The notes under the pieces were generated by a model. That model worked only from the letters and a program-made list of their open reading frames with translations. It did not search any database and had not been told where the DNA came from. A program made the position numbers and the translations under genes. DNA of 64,000 bases from the NCBI GenBank assembly GCA_045560765.1, contig JBJKZD010000003.1, forward strand, positions 87,837 through 151,836, written 5' to 3'. How positions within the stretch are numbered: position 1 is the first letter of the stretch; each line of letters opens with the position of its first letter. This document shows positions 56,901 to 63,437 of this stretch, in pieces. This DNA is from UBA9926 sp913064795. Lineage in GTDB: Bacteria; Pseudomonadota; Gammaproteobacteria; Pseudomonadales; Azotimanducaceae.

Positions 56901-56902
56901 AA
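50999..56902 (-). CDS. pilY1: PilY1/PilC-type pilus tip protein with N-terminal Ig-like repeats
   Basis: This is a 1967-aa exported protein. Order: signal peptide (to about residue 28); four Ig/cadherin-like repeats (about 30-500) with recurrent ANDDGES and SDSDGQ motifs; a spacer; a VWA region with MIDAS DDSGS (about 680) and TILITDGYWTG; and the C-terminal PilY1/PilC beta-propeller (ILYTGANDGILHGFDG, DIDRNGTIDYLYAGD as the Ca-binding loop). PilY1 sits at the tip of type IV pili and affects extension and surface sensing. Canonical PilY1 is about 1000-1200 aa; the repeats account for the excess. The start is a TTG at 56902 with no good ribosome site; an ATG at 56866 is possible. Confidence 0.88.
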   Translation of the reverse strand: MGLGLSSTLQFAMCLLVIALLCPEEVSARKPKAKQDTYNLLRTQILTRGENNLLSNDQRRPDRVESIRVAGQTHAIVAGGSYEYRRPQGAVLTVFSNGHIEFDPRSDSEYSQHSNPANNKRKTFEFLYRAVNDDGRSNLAKVRIKIRGVPLSPPTARDDGPYTIFANETLNRPSGLGLLSNDTSALEVSNIFANGQFNAVPPGGEVAINLDSGAILTIGSDGTILLDVSGASIYQALGPTETAEMTFTYTAANDDGESDPAAILIVVTGKQGFTPTVKPDAFSTVADNVLSVDSSLGLIQNDVNPKEGSALVVSELRIGGVLFDLNILHVLATGARLQVNDDGSFVFDPTGAEIYTTMTRDEVGLTQNFTYNAANSDGESEANANVTILVTPINIDTVTAAIDDSVTLPEDSGRTLINVVANDSGDVPLRLVSVGGVGRTGTIVQGAGTVSVANVFELGDDGNAYFTAWDNFNGIESFTYRVSDSDGQIAEGSVTITVEPENDVPNIFLGLRDEMDQGTTKKWNGRYASESKPLGLAARVFDTDNTIYDGLGCNPEGEDCLSMQALTFSLGDPVDDKGNVVGDLLAEAACGNGSFEYTPPPEFTGTVSFAFNACDGGSCSGLATECVSGNFTIAVLKVEREASSDFKRPGDHDDQLTQQPLEIGLSALPNVLVITDDSGSMAFEILTEEAESEGVFRYDRRNHQYFWPDNSSWLLNQRWARKLTQREETRGGQGLWRLQNSDYNKIYYNPMIRYEPWEGLNEDGDSYQNSEFNRALVNPWKNSGRRDLSRNNLARYYVWVDKKVANPNAGVAGQPDFIRDPACPGNVVGVLDGPSPLGGSVCKEGWLVRIGAESGASEWVAPTGGEAALIDYSTNGFSDGSDFFPKFEARVDCVELDFCTLEEEKQNFANYYSYARSREYAAKLALSTVFSEAENIRLGFTGLQSTAEKLPISPFNRSPLIGHKRDFFDAMYDVNSAGNTPLRRALRNAGQYFRCERANNIMNAGDGLPGAQGCPVVAAPEGTCQSNTTILITDGYWTGDSPGLRGDPDGNDDSAFDGGAFKGSGNESNTLADVAMKYYEEDLHPTLVDEVPVKALDVARANAEVVFPNNRMHQHMKTYVISFGQEPGVEEPIDISMPVNWGDPIPSSNKQQRVDDTQHAAFNGRGRLFSSSNPSQLAKDINDVLDEIQEGEGAASAVSFSSDELEDDSILYKGSYNIAQSTGALVAQRLRADGTIIDEPLWDAGSELSKVDPVVRPVFTFNPLTNSGVPFFVDNLTCDQKDALLELSIAGCNFSSKAAELSEKVAYFRGDQSKELDPENGKPDGLYRPRASLLGDIVGSSPVYVDVPNRRGRSALPYPQGEKGYFNFKTNEIYSKRPNILYTGANDGILHGFDGNTGQERLAYIPSQVLDGRFNNRLNMLSALNYQHRYFVDLSPAVEDVFIGPPTSEEELSVGSSKPRDWHTLLLGGYGLGGKGFFALNITDPTDFESGASGDDLVFWEFTEKDDVYPVDSNGLAYVDVDRDLFFDFEIPPKPIKDLGYTTDRPLLAMSNIVGSDGEREWVAFFGNGINSTSGIAKLFALKLDAGRDGIWCHPDSLRGDEQAYREGCDSEAKDFYKITTENGADTDGNANGLGGVRGIDIDRNGTIDYLYAGDVHGNFYRFDLCRADLEGTTQEDESASDWYGGGLRQCKYGAGISDQWRVTKIFSARSSLGSVQPALSKPIVVAHPSGVGVIVIFATGRYSNRSDITDTALQSIYGLWDRFSDSVIPKSALVKQKYTAVCESLVSGGSEVDDSRICARTLSSNPVNYAIPTDDSDGILGWYNELAVTAEGDPTTIEHPGERAIRNIQLRGGLAFVNSVLPRQGAETCSSVTGGFALAFCPVTGGLQCQEEGIFDLNNDGLFDQLAGDGTNRILAAYGFGSATPSDSAFLGERRFTQTSDGTLDAVLTNTKRTIRTGRMSWRRIN

Positions 56903-57604
56903 GTCGGTCAGAAAACTGAAGACATTATCATGATAGGTACGGTTTTCTTGTGACGCTTAAGCGCAACCGAAGCGGTATTTAGTGCATTTTGTTTATTCGC
57001 AATTTATTGAAATTGTTCACTTTTTTATGAGTTTTGACGCCCATCACGATCTACCTCGAGAAGGTCGAGATCTAAGAGGCTTGGCAACTCTCAGAGTTAG
57101 AAAAAGAGGCGAGCCGCCCTCGCCTCAAAATAAAGGAAACGATGGCACATCTATGGTGGAGAACAAGGAGTTGGAGAACAAATAACGGGCAGACACATCC
57201 TCTGCTCAGTCTCTCTGGATAAGCGCCGATAGATCAGATGACTCGTACTCAGTTGTCTCGAGTGGGCCTCAACTGCTCACAAAAGACTCAATCCCCACTG
57301 AATTGCCCACCGCCGTTGCCTCCAATGTGCAAGGCAGCAGCGCTGTAAAAGCGGAAATGCTTCAACATCGCAGGGGTATACTGAGATCGGGGCATACTAC
57401 GGCAGGGGATAAAAATTTCAGGCGGGATGGTCGTTTCTGGATAAATCGTGGCTGGCCGGGCGCGGAAATTTTATCATAAAGATTATTATTCTGACAATTA
57501 AAAGATCGGATTCATGACATTTTTACGCTCTGTAATTAGCACGTTCAAACGACAGCAATAGCCCTGCCTTCAGGACCACGAATATCCAAATCTTTGAAAC
57601 GAGG
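56903..57604. other. Intergenic region upstream of pilY1
   Basis: It should hold the pilY1 promoter but no strong hexamers stand out. An imperfect inverted repeat, gataaaaatttc (57408-57419) and gaaattttatc (57465-57475), encloses 45 bases. The plus-strand frame at 56982-57185 (67 codons) has no ribosome site or recognisable product. From 57604 down to 57545 the minus-strand frame continues open for 19 codons after the small-protein stop (see findings). Confidence 0.35.
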
Positions 57605-57763
57605 CTATAGCGTCGCCATGGTTTGTACGACACTCGTCACCATCACCAGTACAGAAAGCCATCCCCAACCGATGAATACCCACATTGCCAGGGGTTGCTC
57701 GAACAAGTCCGCGACAATGGGAAACCACGAATCTACAAACAGCAATTTCAACAGGCTTTTCAT
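57605..57763 (-). CDS. Small membrane protein, 52 aa
   Basis: This is a short gene below usual ORF cut-offs. It begins at an ATG with AAAAGG about 5-10 bases upstream and encodes 52 residues: a basic start (MKSLLKLLFV), a short polar stretch (ADLFEQP) and a hydrophobic helix (AMWVFIGWGWLSVLVMVTSVV). It would be a single-pass inner-membrane peptide. It follows the DUF3806 gene on the same strand after 127 bases. No family is recognised. The competing longer frames over the same bases (57570-57782 and 57767-58156, minus) have less protein-like composition. Confidence 0.55.
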   Translation of the reverse strand: MKSLLKLLFVDSWFPIVADLFEQPLAMWVFIGWGWLSVLVMVTSVVQTMATL

Positions 57764-57890
57764 TTTTTAACCTTTTAGCCACCTTCGACGAGCGCCGATT
57801 ATAACCGACTTAATGACCATTGGCACCGACTGATTAACAGGAGTCGCGATCGGATCGTCGAACACATTGACGCCGGCCGAAGCCAAGGCA

Positions 57891-58460
57891 TTAGGGCAGC
57901 TTCGGTAGGGCCTGATAGGCTTTAAATTCTTCGATCGTATTCGACAAAGTACGGTAGAGAGGCTCGACTTCCACCGCCTCGTTGAACTGAACCCGCTTTG
58001 AAAAAACCGTGACTGGAAAAATAAAGTTATCTGTTTTACCCCACTGAAGCGCCTTGCTCGATCCGACCTCGTCTTCAAAAACCACCCAACGCAAGCCATG
58101 CTGACGAACCAAAACATCACCAAAAACCACCCCCAGCGCCTGCCAACCGGACACATCGGAATCCTTTACCACGCCGCGGTCAACCAGGGCCTGCAATCGC
58201 TCTAAATCCACCAAGTTGCCGGAAAATTGAGAGAACCCTAGATGCCGCGCCATCAGATCCTTCGCACTGGTTCTATGGCGGTCTAGGATATATCGCTGTC
58301 CAATGTTTAACTCAGACACTGTATAAGGGGTTTCAGTTTCATCGAACTGGTAGCGCTCGAGCTCTTCCGGTGTGAGTGTACTGAACACACTCTCGTTGGC
58401 CGCCTGTAGAGACATTGATCCCATAGCGAAGACCCAACCAATGAATGCTCGTCGTAGCAT
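57891..58460 (-). CDS. DUF3806 domain protein, exported
   Basis: The product (189 aa from the ATG at 58460) has a signal peptide (AFIGWVFAMGSMSLQAAN) and then the DUF3806 block GWQALGVVFGDVLVRQHGLRWV with FEDEVGSSKALQW and NFIFPVTVFSKRV. Its role is unknown; related proteins are small and periplasmic or membrane-linked. The frame opens at 58487, but AAGGAAG precedes the ATG at 58460. It is divergent from the PncC fusion gene, with the two starts 68 bases apart. Confidence 0.8.
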   Translation of the reverse strand: MLRRAFIGWVFAMGSMSLQAANESVFSTLTPEELERYQFDETETPYTVSELNIGQRYILDRHRTSAKDLMARHLGFSQFSGNLVDLERLQALVDRGVVKDSDVSGWQALGVVFGDVLVRQHGLRWVVFEDEVGSSKALQWGKTDNFIFPVTVFSKRVQFNEAVEVEPLYRTLSNTIEEFKAYQALPKLP

Positions 58461-58528
58461 CTCTACTTCCTTTTCTTTACCCAACATTTTAGATTAGACC
58501 CTTCAAAGAGACCAGCGAATCGACTTCC

Positions 58529-59692
58529 ATGCCAGGGAACAAACAGCAGACGGACATCACCGCGGCGATCCATCTCGCCGAACACTCCGGGGTTTTTTGT
58601 GTCAGCGGCGGCGGCAGTGGCGCAATCCAGCAATTACTCTCAATGCCAGGCGCTTCAAATACGGTCTTGGAATGCTCGATCCCTTATAGCCAAGCAGCCA
58701 TGCAGTCCTATTTAGGCAGGACTCCTGTCAGCGCTGTCAGTTCAGAGAACGCTTTGCAGATGGCCATGGTGGCCTACCAAAGAGCCAATGCACTCAGCGG
58801 AGAGTCGGCGGCGACCAATTTCGGCCTCAGTTGTACCGCAGCCCTTGCCACCGAGCGAGCCCGAAAAGGGACGGACCGAGCCTATATCGCGATTCAGTCT
58901 CAGCAATCGACCGTTCTACACGCCTTGGAGTTTAAGGAAGACCCAGCGTCAGAACTCGCAGATATGGTTGCTCGGCAGGCGGTAAGGGGCGCGCAAGAAC
59001 AAGCCCTAAGTCGCGCTATCATTGTTTTGCTCGCTGAATTTATCGCCGCGATCTCTCCTCGAAAGAACGAAACCAACGATGCTTTTGAACGCGTAACCGA
59101 ACGAATGGATGCCCCGTCAGCTTGGCAACAGATCATGAACCAAAGCGAGGGAAGTACCTACATCCCAGCTGGCCTTCCTTGCATTTTCCCCGGCGCATTC
59201 AATCCCCCGCATGCAGGTCACGAGAAGATCAAGAAAATCGCTGAAGAGGTCACCGGGCGCGACACCTATTTCGAATTGTCCATCCACAACGTCGATAAAC
59301 CCAGTCTAGACTATCTCGATATCAGCAAAAGACTAGCGTCTCTAGAATCCAGTGGCCAAGTTTTACTCACCAATGCACCGACTTTCGTAGAAAAAGCGCG
59401 CTTGTTCCCGGGCGCTGTTTTTGCAGTGGGGGTTGACACACTTGAGCGAATCGACGAGCCCCGGTATTACAACAATGCTGATACCCGGGACGCTGCAATT
59501 GAGGAGATGGCGCACCTTGGTGCCAGCTTTCTTGTCTTCGGTCGATTGATGGATGGTCAATTCGTGACCCTCGAGAGTCTTGATCTTTCACAACCATTGA
59601 AAGATCTCTGTAAGCCCTTGCCTGAAAAGCGCTTCAGAGAAGACATCAGCTCATCAGCCATCCGGGCAGAACCTCGGGCAGAACCCAAATGA
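58529..59692 (+). CDS. PncC (CinA-C)-nucleotidyltransferase fusion protein
   Basis: This 387-aa protein joins two domains. Residues about 8-170 resemble the CinA C-terminal/PncC nicotinamide-nucleotide amidase: CVSGGGSGAIQQLLSMPGAS in place of the usual S-C-T-G-G, a tyrosine in SIPYSQAA, and FGLSCTAALATERARKGTD. Residues about 218-380 are a nucleotidyltransferase fold: FPGAFNPPHAGHEKI with H228-x-G-H231 and a late ISSSAIR motif, as in NadD/NMN adenylyltransferases. Together they could turn NMN into NaMN and then NaAD, but both active sites deviate from the standard, so this is inference. A glycerophosphodiesterase gene follows 18 bases later. Confidence 0.8.
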   Translation: MPGNKQQTDITAAIHLAEHSGVFCVSGGGSGAIQQLLSMPGASNTVLECSIPYSQAAMQSYLGRTPVSAVSSENALQMAMVAYQRANALSGESAATNFGLSCTAALATERARKGTDRAYIAIQSQQSTVLHALEFKEDPASELADMVARQAVRGAQEQALSRAIIVLLAEFIAAISPRKNETNDAFERVTERMDAPSAWQQIMNQSEGSTYIPAGLPCIFPGAFNPPHAGHEKIKKIAEEVTGRDTYFELSIHNVDKPSLDYLDISKRLASLESSGQVLLTNAPTFVEKARLFPGAVFAVGVDTLERIDEPRYYNNADTRDAAIEEMAHLGASFLVFGRLMDGQFVTLESLDLSQPLKDLCKPLPEKRFREDISSSAIRAEPRAEPK

Positions 59693-59710
59693 TCACCCAC
59701 GAGGGCGATC

Positions 59711-60484
59711 GTGATGCATAGTTTCCTTGATCACGATGGCATCCTAGCTTTCGCACATCGGGGCGACCATCAGTCCGGCCCAGAAAACACCCTGCCAGCC
59801 TTTGCGGGCGCCGTTGATCTCGGTTACCGATATCTGGAAACGGATACGCACTGCAGCAATGACGGCGTTCTACTTGCTTTTCACGACACGCGCTTGGATC
59901 GGGTGACAAACGCCACAGGCCTGCTTGCGTCGCTCGATTATTCCGAAATCCAAAAAGCCAGAATTAATGAGACCGAAACCATTCCCAAACTGGAGGAGTT
60001 GATTGGCCAATTCCCCGACACTTGCTTTAACATCGATTTAAAAGCCGACGCAACTGTCGCGCCCTTTCTTAAAATGGTGCACAGATTACGTTGCGAGTCT
60101 CGCATCTGCGTTGGATCATTTTCGAGTCAACGCGTTGAAGCGGTCAGGTCTGCGTTACCTAAGGTTTGCACGGGGCTCACGCCCCGGGAAGTTCTCTGGG
60201 CCCGCCTCAAAAGCTATCGAATTCCAACACCCAAAATAAAGGGACTCTGCGCGCAAGTTCCGGTTCGGTCCGGGCGTCTCCCCATTGTTGATGGGCGATT
60301 TTTAGCCGCGATGCAACGGCTCAACATACAGACCCATGTCTGGACCATAAACGACCCTGACACCATGGACCAGCTCGTCTCGCTTGGCGTGGAGGGACTG
60401 ATGACCGATGACGCTAAAGCGCTCAAAACTGTGCTGGTGAAAAACAACGTTTGGGCTGAACCACCTAGCTTGCCGCCAATCTAA
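59711..60484 (+). CDS. Glycerophosphodiester phosphodiesterase
   Basis: The protein (257 aa) splits glycerophosphodiesters to glycerol-3-phosphate and an alcohol. GDPD marks are FAHRGDHQSGPENTLPAF, YLETDTHCSNDGVLLAFHD and later FNIDLKAD, with C-terminal VWTINDPDTMDQLVSLGVEG. The catalytic histidines lie in HRG and FHD. The GTG at 59711 and ATG at 59714 are adjacent, and GAGGGCGAT upstream can serve either. No signal peptide, so cytoplasmic. It may be co-transcribed with the PncC fusion gene, 18 bases upstream. Confidence 0.92.
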   Translation: MMHSFLDHDGILAFAHRGDHQSGPENTLPAFAGAVDLGYRYLETDTHCSNDGVLLAFHDTRLDRVTNATGLLASLDYSEIQKARINETETIPKLEELIGQFPDTCFNIDLKADATVAPFLKMVHRLRCESRICVGSFSSQRVEAVRSALPKVCTGLTPREVLWARLKSYRIPTPKIKGLCAQVPVRSGRLPIVDGRFLAAMQRLNIQTHVWTINDPDTMDQLVSLGVEGLMTDDAKALKTVLVKNNVWAEPPSLPPI

Positions 60485-60737
60485 GGATGCGCTAACCGCA
60501 CACATAGACTGGATACAGTCACTTCATGCCCTAGGCTCGAAGATCGACCTTGGGCTACAAATCAACGTCTCAACCTTGACGGCTAAAACCAAGAAATGTA
60601 CGTTTATCCGCTGAGGCCTCCAGTCGCGCAGTCGGGTGCGACTCTGGGTAGTCACGAGTCTTCAGAGCATTCAACCGCTCTAACCCGCTTAAAACCCGCC
60701 TTTTGTTTTTACTGACTTTGCTTGAGAGGTTCCACTC

Positions 60738-61148
60738 ATGAAAATCATCAAATCCCTGCTTAACATCGTCTTCTTTGGATTTTCGTCCTTGGCACTGGCA
60801 CAAGCTGAACCCATGGACCGACCCAGCTGGATGACCGATGCTGTGATCAAAGGCATTATGGGTATGAACTTAACCGAGTCCCAACGCGGGCCCTTCAGAG
60901 AGCATCTCAGCGAGTGCCTTTCAGGCATACAAGCCGACGTCCATAAAGTGACGAAGCGTGGCGGGTTTGACTTGAAGAAAAAAATCGAACGGGCAAACAA
61001 ATATCGCTGGCGTGACTTTGAATCAAAAATGCAGCAATTGCTGTCAGAAGAGCAAATCCCAGCCTTTGACCGCTATCTCAAAATTCAGCGCGAAACCGTG
61101 AGGATCGTACTCTCCTCACCAGACAGTGAACGGATTCGCTGGAACTAG
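60738..61148 (+). CDS. Small exported protein of unknown function
   Basis: The 136-aa product has a signal peptide (LLNIVFFGFSSLALAQA), then a helical, basic domain (RGGFDLKKKIERANKYRW, FESKMQQLLSEEQIPAFDRY). The LTESQRGPFREHL and LLSEEQIPAFDRYL segments resemble the heptad-like pattern of periplasmic sensor/chaperone proteins of the CpxP or Spy kind, but no defining motif is present, so I give no name. GAGAGG precedes the ATG. It stands alone between the GDPD and DUF2058 genes. Confidence 0.65.
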   Translation: MKIIKSLLNIVFFGFSSLALAQAEPMDRPSWMTDAVIKGIMGMNLTESQRGPFREHLSECLSGIQADVHKVTKRGGFDLKKKIERANKYRWRDFESKMQQLLSEEQIPAFDRYLKIQRETVRIVLSSPDSERIRWN

Positions 61149-61293
61149 CGCGCTGTTAGGCGGACTAGGCCGCTGACGAGCAAAATTGCAATCGATCGCC
61201 CAATTGTAAGGCTTCCTGTTAGGATCACTCCCATAGGAGGGTTCGCTGAGGGGACGCGGGTACAAACCCTTTGAACGTATCTGAATTTCGAAC

Positions 61294-61308
61294 CCCGGTT
61301 AAACCGGG
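61294..61308. repeat. Palindrome upstream of the DUF2058 gene
   Basis: CCCGGTT-A-AACCGGG is a perfect 7-bp inverted repeat centred 26 bases before the start codon. It could be an operator or a leader hairpin. Confidence 0.5.
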
Positions 61309-61326
61309 CATCATAGGCACCCCACA

Positions 61327-61806
61327 ATGTCGAAAAAAAAGAAAACCCTGGGCTCGCTCAGAGATCAATTTAAAGAGGCCGGCCTGATCACTGCAAAGCA
61401 AGCCAAGAAAGCCGATAAAGGCGCACTGCGCAGCGAGCTGCGCATCAAAAAAGGCATTGAGGTCGATGAAGGCAAACAGCGGATCGAATCGGACAGAATC
61501 AAAAAACTACAGCGCGATCGCGAAAGAAACGAGGAGTTAAACCAAGAAAAAGAGAAGAGAGCGGAACGCGCACAGATTAAGCAGTTAGTCGCATCGCACA
61601 GCCAGCGGCAGGATGGCAATCATCCTTATCAGTTTACCGACCATAAGAAAGTCAAGAAGATTTACCTATCCAGCGACAACAAAGTCCAGCTGAACAAAGG
61701 CTACTTAGCCATTGTTAAAGTCGCAGACCAGTATGATCTTGTCCCCGAGGCCATCGCTGAGAAAATTAAAGCGCGCAGTCCAGAATCGATCCTGTTTTTT
61801 GCATGA
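61327..61806 (+). CDS. DUF2058 (YaiL-like) protein, C-terminus out of frame
   Basis: The 159-aa product matches the YaiL/DUF2058 family: KKTLGSLRDQFKEAGLITAK, a long charged helical middle and YQFTDHKKVKKIYLSSDNKV, then LAIVKVADQYDLVPEAIAEK. The family normally ends in a D-E-D-D-P-Y...P-D-D-L-x-W tail, which is missing here because the frame stops at LFFA. That tail is encoded immediately downstream in the next frame (see the following entry). The break falls at six T (61795-61800). E. coli YaiL may be linked to nucleoprotein or polynucleotide binding, but function is not firm. Confidence 0.87.
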   Translation: MSKKKKTLGSLRDQFKEAGLITAKQAKKADKGALRSELRIKKGIEVDEGKQRIESDRIKKLQRDRERNEELNQEKEKRAERAQIKQLVASHSQRQDGNHPYQFTDHKKVKKIYLSSDNKVQLNKGYLAIVKVADQYDLVPEAIAEKIKARSPESILFFA

Positions 61807-61879
61807 TCGAAACAAAGACCGGATCGATGAGGATGACCCCTATAAGGACTACCCTATTCCTGATGATCTCGAGTGGTAG
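61799..61879 (+). other. Displaced C-terminal tail of the DUF2058 protein
   Basis: In the frame reached by removing one T from the T6 run, the gene would continue as LFLHDRNKDRIDEDDPYKDY then PIPDDLEW and stop at TAG (61877-61879). This is the conserved DUF2058 C-terminus. It shows that the annotated stop at 61806 results from a one-base insertion, real or an artefact. Confidence 0.8.
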
Positions 61880-62095
61880 GCCAAGACCTAAAGGAAAATC
61901 CTAAGCCACTTTCCCAGCTACTTCCTGAGTCCGAATCATGCTGGCCTTGTGCAGAGGATTGAATCTACTCTATTGCGATCATTTTTACCGGTCCGCGATG
62001 CTCACAACGAAAAACATTCCATCTCATGCTGAGGGGATCTTTTACAGCGAAGGCAGTAGTGTTACCGTTACGGGAAAAACGTCATCATGGAATGG

Positions 62096-62150
62096 CAGAG
62101 AAAGAGAGAAAGAGAGAGAAAAGCAAAGAGAAAGATAGGGAGACTCAGAG
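62096..62150 (+). repeat. Purine-only (GA)-rich tract before the Rieske gene
   Basis: Nearly every base from 62096 to 62145 is A or G, with GAGA and AAAG repeats. It ends just before the Rieske start and includes its ribosome site (GGGAG, 62138-62142). The upstream frame from 62026 or 62092 stays open through it. Confidence 0.7.
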
Positions 62151-62151
62151 C

Positions 62152-63390
62152 ATGGAGCACGCGCTACAGGTCAAGATACTGAAACAACTCATGCAACAAC
62201 TTGATGAGGGCAAAAACATCGACGCCGGCGTTCAATACACGATGCCCACGACCTCTTATGTCTGCCCTGACCTCGCCGCCCAGGAATGGGATACATTTTT
62301 TCAGGGTCATCCCCAATTGATCGGGTTATCGGGCGAGCTACCGGAGCCTGGATCATTCCTGACCTTAGATAACTTTGGTACACCTGTCCTTGCAACCCGG
62401 GATAAAAACGGTGAATTTCATGCGTTTTTAAATGCCTGTCGGCATCGATCCGCAAAGGTTGCATCAGAGGAGCGTGGCCAAAAATCAATGTTTACATGTC
62501 CCTTTCATCACTGGGGGTATGGCAACAATGGCAACCTAATCTCTATACCCAATGAAGATCATTTCGGTAACATAGACAAATCATGCCACGGCCTGATTGA
62601 ACTACCCGCCATTGAACAAGATGGCTTGCTCTGGGTACATCCCAAACCCAATGGTCAGCTTAATGTCGACGAGTTGCTTAGCGGTCTCGCTGGCGAAATC
62701 GCCAACTACGACTTAGGTGCTATGGTCTATGGCGGAGAGAAAGTGATCGATATGCAGCTCAACTGGAAGCTCGCCAACGACACTTTCGGTGAAACCTATC
62801 ACTTTCAAAAGCTTCACAAGAACACATTGGGACAAATCTTCCTTGGAAACAATTTACATCTTGAGGAATTCGGCAGAAACCATCGATTCGTAACGGCTAA
62901 TCGATCGATTTTCGATATGCAGTCGCTACCCGAGACCCAGTGGTCAATCACCGCAGCAACTTTCGTGCTGTATTATTTATTTCCGAACATTCAAATGGTC
63001 GTCAACAAAGAGAGCGTCACGCTCATCAAGATCTACCCCGACGAGAACAATCCCGGCCGGTCGATCACTCGCATCGCTTTTTACTATTCAAAAAGTGCGC
63101 TGGAAAACGCTGAAAACGAGAATGAGACGCCTCTGACCGCCGACGATGTTTATAGTCCCGACCGCCGAAAGACTACTGGCCCAAGCCTGGCAGCGAGCCT
63201 CGAGGTCTTTCGTAGCACCATCGAGATGGAAGACTATTTGATGGGGGAAATGCAACAGCGTTCGGCACAAAGCGGTTTGCTAGAGCACATTTTATTCGGT
63301 CGCAACGAACCTGCACTGCACCACTTCCATAACTCCTACAGAGAGGCGCTCAATCAGCCGCCTCTAGTCCCCATGGAGGCTAATAACTGA
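62152..63390 (+). CDS. Rieske aromatic-ring-hydroxylating oxygenase, alpha subunit
   Basis: This Rieske non-heme iron oxygenase has 412 aa. The [2Fe-2S] site is CRHR (about 105-108) with CPFHHWGYG (C-x-H and C-x2-H). The mononuclear iron region is NDTFGETYHFQKLHKN, with His ligands in YHFQKLH. The frame is open to 62026, but a GGGAG site precedes the ATG at 62152 and the product then starts MEHALQVKILKQLM, as in relatives I recall. The extra N-terminus would be a purine-tract artefact. No ferredoxin, reductase or beta subunit is adjacent, so the electron supply and substrate are unknown. Confidence 0.88.
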   Translation: MEHALQVKILKQLMQQLDEGKNIDAGVQYTMPTTSYVCPDLAAQEWDTFFQGHPQLIGLSGELPEPGSFLTLDNFGTPVLATRDKNGEFHAFLNACRHRSAKVASEERGQKSMFTCPFHHWGYGNNGNLISIPNEDHFGNIDKSCHGLIELPAIEQDGLLWVHPKPNGQLNVDELLSGLAGEIANYDLGAMVYGGEKVIDMQLNWKLANDTFGETYHFQKLHKNTLGQIFLGNNLHLEEFGRNHRFVTANRSIFDMQSLPETQWSITAATFVLYYLFPNIQMVVNKESVTLIKIYPDENNPGRSITRIAFYYSKSALENAENENETPLTADDVYSPDRRKTTGPSLAASLEVFRSTIEMEDYLMGEMQQRSAQSGLLEHILFGRNEPALHHFHNSYREALNQPPLVPMEANN

Positions 63391-63437
63391 TCCTAACCAA
63401 GACCAACCTCCCTCTCCCCAGACTTTCTCTCTGTGAT

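Noticed and set aside
57767..58156. 129-codon minus-strand frame
   Set aside because: It overlaps the DUF3806 gene in another frame, has Arg/Ser-rich low-quality composition and no ribosome site; the DUF3806 frame has a recognisable domain.
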